Assembly: GCA_964427875.1 (NCBI GenBank)
Contig: CAYRVX010000024.1
Coordinates: 6,041 to 70,040 of the forward strand
From: CAYRVX01 sp964427875
GTDB taxonomy: Bacteria; Planctomycetota; Phycisphaerae; SM23-33
Reading direction: 5' to 3'
DNA length: 64,000 nucleotides
Positions 42,212 through 49,103 of this stretch are shown in pieces. The position numbers and the translations under genes were made by a program. The notes under the pieces are model-generated. The model made no database searches and was not told where the DNA came from. It saw only the letters and a list, made by a program, of their open reading frames with translations. How positions within the stretch are numbered: the stretch's first letter is position 1; every line of letters begins with the position of its first letter.

Positions 42212-42395
42212 GAACGTGTATGAAAACCGCAGACCGGGACGATCGAGGTGGCCTGCGGGGTGGCACGGGCATCTTGCCCGTGCGTCCCACGGCCATCCTG
42301 GCCGTGGCAGCCGCCTATCCGCAGGGCCGGGACGGCCCTGCGACTCATGGGCGAGACGCCCATGCCACGCCCAGAGCGGTTTTCATACACGTTCT
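42211..42395 (+). repeat. Inverted-repeat element holding four REP palindromes (RAYT-less)
   Basis: Perfect 20-base terminal inverted repeats: AGAACGTGTATGAAAACCGC (42211-42230) and its complement (42376-42395). Inside are four short palindromes: CACGGGCA-TCT-TGCCCGTG, CCACGGCCA-TCC-TGGCCGTGG, CGCAGGGCCG-GGA-CGGCCCTGCG and CATGGGCG-AGA-CGCCCATG. The order two forward, two reverse equals that around the valS transposase, minus the transposase, so this is a candidate non-autonomous derivative mobilised by that RAYT. Confidence 0.82.
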
Positions 42396-42416
42396 GAGAA
42401 GCAAAGGGACAGAGCG

Positions 42417-43622
42417 ATGACGCGCGTGAATCACATTACCGTTCCCGGCGGCTTCGTCGCCGCCGGGGTGCACTGCGGAATCAAGACCACCGGTCAGGAA
42501 GACCTGACGATCCTGGCGGCGGAGAAGGACGCGGCCGTGGCGATCGTCACGACCAGGAACCAGATCGTCGGTGCGCCCGTCCTGTGGAACCGTCGCCTGC
42601 TGCCTCGCGGCTACGGCCGGGCGCGGGGCATCGTGGTCAACAGCGGCAGCGCCAACGTCTGCACGGGCAAGGCGGGACTGCGAGACGCCGAGGCGATGGC
42701 GGCCCTGACGGCCAGGAAGCTCGGCTGCGAGCGCCGGAAGGTGCTGGTGGCCTCGACGGGCATCATCGGCCAGCGGCTGCCGATGGCGAAGGTGCGCGCG
42801 GGGATCGCCGACGCGGCCTCGCGGCTGGGCCGGCGGAACGACTCGGCGGCCCTTCGCGGCATCATGACGACCGACACGCGGGAGAAATCCGCCGTGACGC
42901 AGACGCGAATCGGCGGGAAGCTCATCACCGTCGCCGGCGTCGCCAAGGGCGCCGGCATGATCGCACCGTCGATGGCGACCATGATCTCGCTGATCACGAC
43001 GGACGCGGCCATCTCCCCCGCCGCCCTGCACCGGGCCCTGCTCTCGGCGGCGGCCGGCAGCTTCAACGCCATTACCATCGACTCGGACACCTCCACTTCG
43101 GACACCGTGGCGCTCTTCGCGTCGGGCGCTGCGGGCAACGGGGCGATCACGGGCCCCACGGGCGGCCTGGGGAAGTTCGCGGCGGCGCTCGGCGAGGTCT
43201 GCGCCGAGCTTGCCCGGGCCATGGTCCTCGACGGCGAGGGCGCCACGAAGCTCATCGAGATCGCCGTCCGCGGCGCCCGCAGCGGCGCCGAGGCCAGGGC
43301 CGCCGCCCGCAGCGTGGCGGACTCGCCGCTCGTCAAGACGGCCGTCCACGGCGGCGATGCGAACTGGGGGCGCATCGCCATGGCGCTGGGCAAGTCCCCC
43401 GCGAAGGTCGTCGCGGAGAAGCTCCGCATCCGCATCGGCGGGGTGCTGGTCCTCTCTGGCGGCTGCGGGAGGAAGTTCGACGCGAGAAAGGTGGCGAGGC
43501 ACCTGGCCGGCAGCGAGGTGAAGATCGCCTGCGATCTGGGGCTGGGCAGGGGCCGCTTCACCGCCCTGACGTGCGACCTCTCGCGCGAGTACGTCACGAT
43601 CAACGCGGACTACCACACGTAG
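42417..43622 (+). CDS. argJ: Bifunctional ornithine acetyltransferase / N-acetylglutamate synthase
   Basis: 401 residues from the ATG at 42417. ITVPGGFVAAGVHCGIKTTG is the usual start; KGAGMIAPSMATMISLITTD holds the self-cleavage site, where the threonine of MATM becomes the N-terminal nucleophile of the beta chain. GGDANWGRIAMALGKSP and the ending REYVTINADYHT are typical. The enzyme recycles the acetyl group from acetylornithine to glutamate. With argC upstream it gives the cyclic arginine pathway. Confidence 0.94.
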   Translation: MTRVNHITVPGGFVAAGVHCGIKTTGQEDLTILAAEKDAAVAIVTTRNQIVGAPVLWNRRLLPRGYGRARGIVVNSGSANVCTGKAGLRDAEAMAALTARKLGCERRKVLVASTGIIGQRLPMAKVRAGIADAASRLGRRNDSAALRGIMTTDTREKSAVTQTRIGGKLITVAGVAKGAGMIAPSMATMISLITTDAAISPAALHRALLSAAAGSFNAITIDSDTSTSDTVALFASGAAGNGAITGPTGGLGKFAAALGEVCAELARAMVLDGEGATKLIEIAVRGARSGAEARAAARSVADSPLVKTAVHGGDANWGRIAMALGKSPAKVVAEKLRIRIGGVLVLSGGCGRKFDARKVARHLAGSEVKIACDLGLGRGRFTALTCDLSREYVTINADYHT

Positions 43623-43634
43623 GGAAGGCGGACG

Positions 43635-43790
43635 ATGGCTCTCGAACGAGGCGGCGAGGAATGGCGCGGCATGGACCGAGACGGCGGCAAGTTCGACTCG
43701 GACGCCTCGCTGGCGGCCGTCGAGGCGTTCTTCTTCTGGGGCTTCATGGGCAGCGCCATCGAATGGGGCAAACGCTCCCCACCGCCCTGA
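43635..43790 (+). CDS. Small hypothetical protein
   Basis: 51 codons starting 12 bases after argJ, with GAAGG before the ATG. The product begins MALERGGEEWRGMDRDGGKF and ends in SAIEWGKRSPPP, with an aromatic patch EAFFFWGFMG in between. No signal peptide; not recognised. Position and ribosome-binding site suggest it is translated with argJ. Confidence 0.45.
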   Translation: MALERGGEEWRGMDRDGGKFDSDASLAAVEAFFFWGFMGSAIEWGKRSPPP

Positions 43791-44171
43791 TCGTCGCGAC
43801 GATACAGCAAAGCTCTATTCGGTTCTCTCAGAGGCCTGCTGCCCCCGCTTCGCCCCGGCCCGCGAAGTTCTCCCAGAGGCAAAACTCGACGCAAGTCCAC
43901 GCAAACCCTTATGTAAATGGAGGTTATGGGCGTTGTTGAAAAAAATGGCTTTGTTTCGTAAAAACACTTATGCGCCTTTTCTCCGGCCATTTGCCCCCTC
44001 CGGCTGAGTCGCGCCACACGCCAAAATCGGAATAATCCGCGTTTGGGTTCGTTTCGCATTCTCTTCTTAATCCACCGCCGTACTTTTCTTGTGATCCCCC
44101 CGTAGCAGGCATATACATCTCGCAGGCCCTTTTGCACAACGAAAACCGGCGGATTTCAAAAAAACTGCGAC
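43791..44171. other. Gene-poor, AT-richer stretch resembling decayed repeat DNA
   Basis: No credible gene on either strand. Base composition is visibly lower in GC than the surroundings, with A/T runs (for example TTGAAAAAAATGGC near 43935). Open frames on the minus strand give fragments such as FYETKPFFSTTPI and NEPKRGLFRFW, which I associate with dispersed junk-like repeats in planctomycete genomes, but I cannot verify this here. Confidence 0.4.
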
Positions 44172-44248
44172 GAAAAAGGGGACGGGAGTCTTTTTTGCGG
44201 AGCACCCTTCGGGCCTTTGAGGCAAAAAAGACTCCCGTCCCCTTTTTC
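44172..44248. repeat. Large perfect hairpin (27-bp stem)
   Basis: The arms 44172-44198 and 44222-44248 are perfect complements; the core is AAGGGGACGGGAGTCTTTTT in one arm and its complement in the other, with a 23-base loop. Because both arms end in T-runs on one strand or the other it could terminate transcription in both directions, or be a miniature transposable element. Confidence 0.85.
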
Positions 44249-44379
44249 TCACCGCCGCTGCCGGCGGGTGCACAAGGGAGGTTACCTGATCGATAGAGCT
44301 TGCGCATGTTCTGTATCCTGCCGGCTTTACTTTCCGGGGAATCCGGGGCGAATAGCGGCCGACCAGGCAGCTTTGCACC

Positions 44380-44407
44380 TTCACGCCCGGCGCATCCGTG
44401 GTACAAT
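44380..44407 (+). promoter_or_regulatory. Possible promoter of a tiny transcription unit
   Basis: TTCACG (44380-44385), 16-base spacer, TACAAT (44402-44407). With the terminator at 44583-44613 it delimits a transcript of about 200 bases that contains the 24-codon frame at 44451. Confidence 0.35.
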
Positions 44408-44450
44408 GGGTGGAAGAGATGGCAGCGCTTGCCGCGAGAGGAAGTGACTC

Positions 44451-44525
44451 GTGTCAAGAAAGAACATACGCCGGAAGCTGAAGATCGTCTTCTACATCCT
44501 GCTGAGCTTTGCCGCGCTGTGCTGA
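44451..44525 (+). CDS. Tiny basic-hydrophobic membrane peptide
   Basis: 24 codons, GTG start, with GAGAGGAAG about nine bases upstream. The product begins MSRKNIRRKLKIVFYILLSF and ends AALC: a strongly basic head followed by one hydrophobic segment long enough to enter a membrane. It lies between a weak promoter and a good terminator and has no same-strand gene behind it. It could be a type I toxin-like peptide, a signal-like leader, or a chance frame in a small RNA. Confidence 0.35.
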   Translation: MSRKNIRRKLKIVFYILLSFAALC

Positions 44526-44582
44526 CGGCGAAGAACGCAGCAGGAGCATTTCTGCCCCTCAGCCAGCTCGATCCTGATCCCC

Positions 44583-44613
44583 GCCCGCCAGTGCCACTAG
44601 GCGGGCTCTTTTA
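44583..44613 (+). terminator. Intrinsic terminator of the tiny unit
   Basis: GCCCGCC (44583-44589) pairs with GGCGGGC (44600-44606), the loop region adds AGT/ACT pairs, and TCTTTTATT follows. No annotated gene on the plus strand ends here other than the 24-codon frame. Confidence 0.65.
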
Positions 44614-44656
44614 TTACTCAGACTGACCGACAGGCATCGGCTTACAGCATGTCGGT

Positions 44657-44847
44657 TGACCCGTTCATTCGTTGACTCGTTAACTCGGAAGATCTTGTAC
44701 AGATCGCCGGAGCTTCCTGCTCCCTGGCTGCCTGTCGGAGAGGCTCTGCCGGCCGCGGCGTTTCGTGCGACGAACGCACGGGTGGCCTTACAGCGGAGCT
44801 GTTTTCGAATTAACGAGTTAACCAGTTCACGAGTCAACGAAGACCGC
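44657..44847. repeat. Imperfect inverted-repeat element near the end of ligA
   Basis: The left end holds TTCGTTGACTCGTTAACTCG (44668-44687), the right end ACGAGTTAAC (44813-44822) and ACGAGTCAACGAA (44829-44841), which complement it with an insertion. The interior has no gene. It looks like a miniature inverted-repeat element and lies 30 bases from the ligA stop codon. Confidence 0.55.
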
Positions 44848-44877
44848 TCAGTGAGGGACGAGATCGGTCGCTTTGAG

Positions 44878-46896
44878 TTATCGGGCCCGTCCCAGCCGGC
44901 GGAGGAACTCCGCCTCGTCGATTGTCTCCACGCCGAGCCGCTTGGCCTTGTCGGCCTTCGAGCCGGGCGAGTCGCCCACGACGACGAAGTCGGTCTTCTT
45001 CGAGACGCTCGACGCCGCCTTGCCCCCCGCGGCCTTGATGGCGTCCTGCGCCTCGTCCCGGCTGAAGTGCTTCAGCGTGCCGGTCACGACCACCGTCTTG
45101 TGTGCCAGCGAAAGGTTGGCCGCCTCGGCGGCTTCGGCCGCGGGGCGGGTCGAGGTCGTCTGCACTCCCGCCGCCTTGAGGCGGGCGATTGTCTCGGCCC
45201 CCGCCTCGCTCGCGAAGAACTGGTGCACGCTGGCGGCGATCACCGGGCCGATCTCGTCGATCCGGGTCAGCTCTTCCACCCCGGCGGCGGCGAGCGCGTC
45301 GATCTCGCCGAAGTGCCCCGCCAACACCTCGGCCGCCCTGCCGCCCACGTGGCGAATGCCGAGCCCCGCCAGCAGCCTCTCCAGGCCGCGGGACTTGCTC
45401 GCCTCGATGGCGGCCAGCAGGTTCTCCGAGGACTTCTCGCCCATCCTCTCCAGGCCGACGAGGACGCCGGCATCCAGGGCGTACAGGTCGGCGAAGTGCC
45501 TCACGAGCCCCCTGCCGACGAGCTGATCGATCACCGCCGGCCCGAGGTTCTCGATGTCCATCTGGTTGCGCCCGGCGAAGAACTTGAGCCGCTCGCGGAG
45601 CTGGGCGGGGCACTCGGGGTTGACGCATCGCAGGTACACGCCGCCCTCGTCGCGGGCGACCGGCTCGCCGCAGGCCGGGCAGTGCGCCGGTGGAGCGATG
45701 ACCGCGGCGCCGCCAGGGCGCCTGTCGTGGAGGACCTGGACGACCTGGGGGATGATCTCGCCGGCCTTCTCCACCAGGACGGTGTCGCCGACCCGCACGT
45801 CGAGGCGCGCGACCTGATCGAAGTTGTGCAGGGAGGCGTTCGAGACGGTCGTGCCGGCAAGCTGGACGGGGTCGAAGTGGGCGACCGGCGTGATGGTGCC
45901 CAGCCGCCCGACCTGGAAATCCACCGACCGCAGGACCGTGCGGGCCCGCTCGGCTTCGTACTTGTAGGCGATGCACCAGCGAGGATACCTGCTGGTGGCG
46001 CCGAGCTCGACGCGCAGGGCCAGCTCGTCGACCTTCACGACCGCCCCGTCGGTCTCGTAGTCGGCCTCGCCGCGCCGGTCGAGCCAGCCCCGGGTCGCGC
46101 GAATGGCCTCCTCGACGTCCCGGCAGACCGTCGCGTGGGGGCTTACGGGGATGCTCCACTCCGCCAGGCGGCGCATCACCTCGCCGGCCGTCCCGGCCAC
46201 CGGCGAGGACATGGCCCCGAGGCCGTGGGCGATGAAGGCCAGCCCCCGCTCGGCGACGATCCTGGGATCGAGCTGCTTGAGCGTCCCGGCCGCCCCGTTG
46301 CGCGGGTTTGCGAACGCCTCCAGCCCCTGCTCCACGCGCCGGGCGTTGTAGGCGTTGAAGACGCTTCGCGGCCAGTACACCTCGCCGCGGACCTCGAGCA
46401 CGCCGGGGACTTGGCGGCCGACGAGCCGCAGGGGGATCGACCGGATGGTCCGCGCGTTGGAGGTGATGTCGTCGCCTCGGCGGCCGTCGCCGCGCGTGGC
46501 GGCCAGGGCCAGCAGGCCGCCCTCGTAGCGAAGCGAGACGGCCACGCCGTCGATCTTCGGGTCCACGAGGTATCGGACCGGCCGCTCGCCGAGCGCCCTG
46601 TGGACCCGGGCGTCGAACTCGCGCAGCTCGTCCTCGCTGTAGGTGTTGTTGATGCTGAGCATCGGGGCGGAATGCTCGACGGTCGCGAAGCCCTCGATCG
46701 GCTCGCCGCCGACGCGCCGGGTGGGCGAATCGGGCGTGATCAGCTCCGGGTGGGCGGCCTCCAGGGCCTCCAGGGCCTCCAGGAGGCGGTCGTACCGGCG
46801 GTCGGAGATCTCGGGGGCCGCCTCGACGTAATACAACCGATCGTGCCGCCGAATCTCCTCGCGAAGCTGCTCGATGCGCTCGGCGTCGGTGGGCAT
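44878..46896 (-). CDS. ligA: NAD-dependent DNA ligase
   Basis: 672 residues, the normal LigA size. The N-terminal Ia domain has HDRLYYVEAAPEISDRRYD for NMN binding, YLVDPKIDGVAVSLRYEGG holds the lysine that takes the AMP, and the zinc finger has CPACGEPVARDEGG plus CVNPECPAQLRE (four cysteines). Helix-hairpin-helix repeats and a C-terminal BRCT domain with LSLAHKTVVVTGTLKHFSRD complete the protein. It seals nicks in replication and repair. The cupin gene lies just upstream on the same strand. Confidence 0.95.
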   Translation of the reverse strand: MPTDAERIEQLREEIRRHDRLYYVEAAPEISDRRYDRLLEALEALEAAHPELITPDSPTRRVGGEPIEGFATVEHSAPMLSINNTYSEDELREFDARVHRALGERPVRYLVDPKIDGVAVSLRYEGGLLALAATRGDGRRGDDITSNARTIRSIPLRLVGRQVPGVLEVRGEVYWPRSVFNAYNARRVEQGLEAFANPRNGAAGTLKQLDPRIVAERGLAFIAHGLGAMSSPVAGTAGEVMRRLAEWSIPVSPHATVCRDVEEAIRATRGWLDRRGEADYETDGAVVKVDELALRVELGATSRYPRWCIAYKYEAERARTVLRSVDFQVGRLGTITPVAHFDPVQLAGTTVSNASLHNFDQVARLDVRVGDTVLVEKAGEIIPQVVQVLHDRRPGGAAVIAPPAHCPACGEPVARDEGGVYLRCVNPECPAQLRERLKFFAGRNQMDIENLGPAVIDQLVGRGLVRHFADLYALDAGVLVGLERMGEKSSENLLAAIEASKSRGLERLLAGLGIRHVGGRAAEVLAGHFGEIDALAAAGVEELTRIDEIGPVIAASVHQFFASEAGAETIARLKAAGVQTTSTRPAAEAAEAANLSLAHKTVVVTGTLKHFSRDEAQDAIKAAGGKAASSVSKKTDFVVVGDSPGSKADKAKRLGVETIDEAEFLRRLGRAR

Positions 46897-46908
46897 GGTC
46901 TCCGGTCG

Positions 46909-47247
46909 CTACGTCCTCGGCACGAGGCAGAGGATCTTCAGCTCCTCCGGGCCGGGGTTTCGGAACTGGTGGTTTTCGAGTGGTGGGACGTATACGCAAT
47001 CGCCGGCGGCGACGGGCTTCTCCCCGTCCGGCGTCAGGACGGTGCCGCCGCCGGCCAGGACGTACACCTCGTGCTCCCATGGGTGGGTGTGCTCGGGCGT
47101 GTGGCCGCCGGGCGCGATGTTGAACTGCCGCATGTAGAAGTTGGGCGCCCCCTCGGCCTGGTGGATGAGCAGGCGGATCTGCACACCCTCGGCGCCTTCC
47201 TCCCCGACGGTTTCGGCCGGCACGTCGTCGGCTCGTCTTATCAGCAT
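46909..47247 (-). CDS. Cupin-domain protein
   Basis: 112 residues, one cupin barrel. GGHTPEHTHPWEHEVYVLAG is cupin motif 1 with its three His and one Glu metal ligands; AGDCVYVPPLENHQFRN is motif 2 with the fourth His. These proteins bind a metal and either act on small molecules or sense them. The gene ends 12 bases before ligA but a functional link is not evident. Confidence 0.85.
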   Translation of the reverse strand: MLIRRADDVPAETVGEEGAEGVQIRLLIHQAEGAPNFYMRQFNIAPGGHTPEHTHPWEHEVYVLAGGGTVLTPDGEKPVAAGDCVYVPPLENHQFRNPGPEELKILCLVPRT

Positions 47248-47278
47248 TTCGGCTCTCCCGGGACGTTCGCGCCGGCGG

Positions 47279-47749
47279 TCAGATCCACTCGTCGCCCCGG
47301 CGGGCGTAGATCCACCGCGCGGCGGCCAGGTCGTACTCCATCATCTCCTCTTCGCGGAAGAACAGGGCGATCTCCCGCCGGGCGGATTCCGGCGAGTCGG
47401 ACCCGTGAATGAGATTATACCGCATGGACAGGCCGAAATCGCCGCGGATCGTGCCGGCCGGGGCGGCGGGACCGAACGTCGGGCCCATCAGCTTGCGGCA
47501 CACCTCGATCGCGTCCTTGCCCTCCAGGACGAGGGCGACCACCGGCGAGGCGGTGATGAACGCCATCAGGCCGTCGTAGAAGTCGCTGCCCTCGTGAACG
47601 GAGTACATCCGCCGGGCCAGGTCCTCGCTCGCCCGGAGCATCTTCATCGCGACGATCTTCATCCCCTTCCGCTCGAGGCGGGCGATCAGGCGCCCGACGA
47701 GCTGTCGCTGGACGGCGTCGGGCTTGAGAACGATCAGCGTCCTTTCCAT
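47279..47749 (-). CDS. ndk: Nucleoside-diphosphate kinase
   Basis: 156 residues from the ATG at 47747-47749, with GGAG six bases before it. MERTLIVLKPDAVQRQLVGR is the standard start; RYNLIHGSDSPESARREIAL holds the phosphorylated histidine and the following Ser/Asp motif. It balances nucleoside triphosphate pools. Slightly longer than most bacterial Ndk because of a C-terminal RWIYARRGDEWI segment, which is also seen in some other phyla. Confidence 0.94.
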   Translation of the reverse strand: MERTLIVLKPDAVQRQLVGRLIARLERKGMKIVAMKMLRASEDLARRMYSVHEGSDFYDGLMAFITASPVVALVLEGKDAIEVCRKLMGPTFGPAAPAGTIRGDFGLSMRYNLIHGSDSPESARREIALFFREEEMMEYDLAAARWIYARRGDEWI

Positions 47750-47904
47750 GGGCATCTCCACGCGTCGAGTCACGCCACGGTGAGCAAGAGACTCTAGGCC
47801 GCCCGGCGGTGACGGTCAAGAGGATTGCCCCTTCATCGGCGGCACGCATGCCGGTGCGGCGGTATGGCACGGGGTCAACTTGGGCTTTGGCCCCATTCGC
47901 TGGC

Positions 47905-47960
47905 GCTCATGGGGCGGCCTTGAAGGGCCCTTGGGCTCATGGGGCGGCGTTTGAGACGCC
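47905..47960 (+). repeat. Two tandem units of a second REP-like family
   Basis: GCTCATGGGGCGGC occurs at 47905-47918 and again at 47935-47948; each is followed by a short hairpin, GGCC-TTGAA-GGGCC in the first and GGCGT-TTGAG-ACGCC in the second. They fill the 335-base spacer between ndk and the response regulator, which otherwise holds only a promoter. Confidence 0.6.
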
Positions 47961-48004
47961 GGACGCCGCGTGTCGTATCTCCATGGTACGCCCGGCGAAT
48001 GCTG

Positions 48005-48033
48005 TTGACACACAACGGCGGCGTGCCTAAGAT
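48005..48033 (+). promoter_or_regulatory. Promoter of the response-regulator gene
   Basis: TTGACA (48005-48010, perfect), 17-base spacer, TAAGAT (48028-48033). The predicted start of the message is about 45 bases before the ATG at 48085. Confidence 0.65.
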
Positions 48034-48084
48034 AGTGTGACATGGCACGGTACGATGGGGGCGTATCGGGAAGGAGCAGGGATC

Positions 48085-48468
48085 ATGTCGGATGAGCTGG
48101 ACGGGAAGACCGTCCTTCTGGTCGATGACGACCGGGACATCCTCCATGCCATGGTGGCCGCCCTGGGCGAGCTGGGGCCCGAGATCCTCACGGCTGCCAA
48201 CGGCGACGATGCGCTCCTCCAGGCCCAGAAGCATTCGCCGGACCTCGTGGTGCTGGACATGATGCTGCCGAGGCGAAGCGGCTTCCTGGTGCTGGAGAAG
48301 CTCAAGCGCGGCAAGGAGCGAGGCGACCTGCCGCGGGTGATCATGGTGACCGGCAACCAGGGCCACCGGCACAAGATGTACGCCGAGAGCCTGGGCGTGG
48401 ACGGGTATCTCAACAAGCCGTTCCGGATGGAGCGGCTGGTCGAGTCGGTCCGGGCGCTGCTGGCGTGA
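48085..48468 (+). CDS. Single-domain response regulator
   Basis: 127 residues from the ATG at 48085, with AAGGAG upstream. TVLLVDDDRDILHAMVAALG has the acidic pair, DLVVLDMMLPRRSGFLVLEK the phosphorylated aspartate, VIMVTGN the conserved Thr and GYLNKPFRMERLV the lysine. There is no output domain, so it works through protein contacts or as a phosphate shuttle. Partner kinases could include the soluble kinases at 2656 or 51839; this is only a guess from their lack of adjacent receivers. Confidence 0.9.
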   Translation: MSDELDGKTVLLVDDDRDILHAMVAALGELGPEILTAANGDDALLQAQKHSPDLVVLDMMLPRRSGFLVLEKLKRGKERGDLPRVIMVTGNQGHRHKMYAESLGVDGYLNKPFRMERLVESVRALLA

Positions 48469-48490
48469 GGCGCCGCCCGGACAAAAAGGC

Positions 48491-48519
48491 TTGCATTGCC
48501 CGCGCCACGTGGGTAAAAA
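48491..48519 (+). promoter_or_regulatory. Possible promoter of rpsO-pnp
   Basis: TTGCAT (48491-48496), 17-base spacer, TAAAAA (48514-48519), about 120 bases before rpsO, leaving a long leader in which S15 or PNPase autoregulation could act as in other bacteria. Confidence 0.35.
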
Positions 48520-48646
48520 CTCAACCTGAACAAGAAGACAGGCCGAAATAAGCAGAAGGGCAAGGAAGTCAATCAGAGAAAGGCAGGGAGATTTGGCTCG
48601 TCGTTCAGTGGACACGCGGCCTAGCGGCGACCAGGTACGTTGACGT

Positions 48647-48916
48647 ATGAGCATTCCCAGTGAGACGAAGAAGCAGATCGTTGAGGACACGCGCCTCCAC
48701 GATGGCGACACCGGGTCCGCAGAGGTGCAGATCGCGCTGCTGACGGCGCGAATCAACCACCTCTCCGATCACCTCAAGACGCACAAGAAGGATCACTCCT
48801 CCCGTCGGGGTCTCCTGAAGATGGTGGGGAAAAGGACCAGTCTGCTCAAATACCTGTTCAGCAACGCCCCTGATCGCTATCGTCAGATCATCGCGAAACT
48901 CGGTCTGAGGAAGTAG
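48647..48916 (+). CDS. rpsO: Ribosomal protein S15 (uS15)
   Basis: 89 residues, full length. MSIPSETKKQIVEDTRLHDG and DTGSAEVQIALLTARINHLS with LKTHKKDHSSRRGLLKMVGK are textbook S15. It nucleates the platform of the small subunit on 16S rRNA. pnp follows after 187 bases, the common rpsO-pnp order. Confidence 0.96.
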   Translation: MSIPSETKKQIVEDTRLHDGDTGSAEVQIALLTARINHLSDHLKTHKKDHSSRRGLLKMVGKRTSLLKYLFSNAPDRYRQIIAKLGLRK

Positions 48917-49103
48917 GGACCCTCGCCGAAGACACGACGAGGGGAGCTGCGGCTCGACGCCCTTCGGCCGTCCGCTCGCCAGACGGCGCGGGTGTTGCAG
49001 GCGGCGGCGCGCGGCAGGCGGCGGCGCGGCGGAACAGATGGATGGCCAGGGCCGGCGATTGGGGCGGGCCTTGCGCGGAAGGCTGAGGAAGGAAAGAACG
49101 GAA

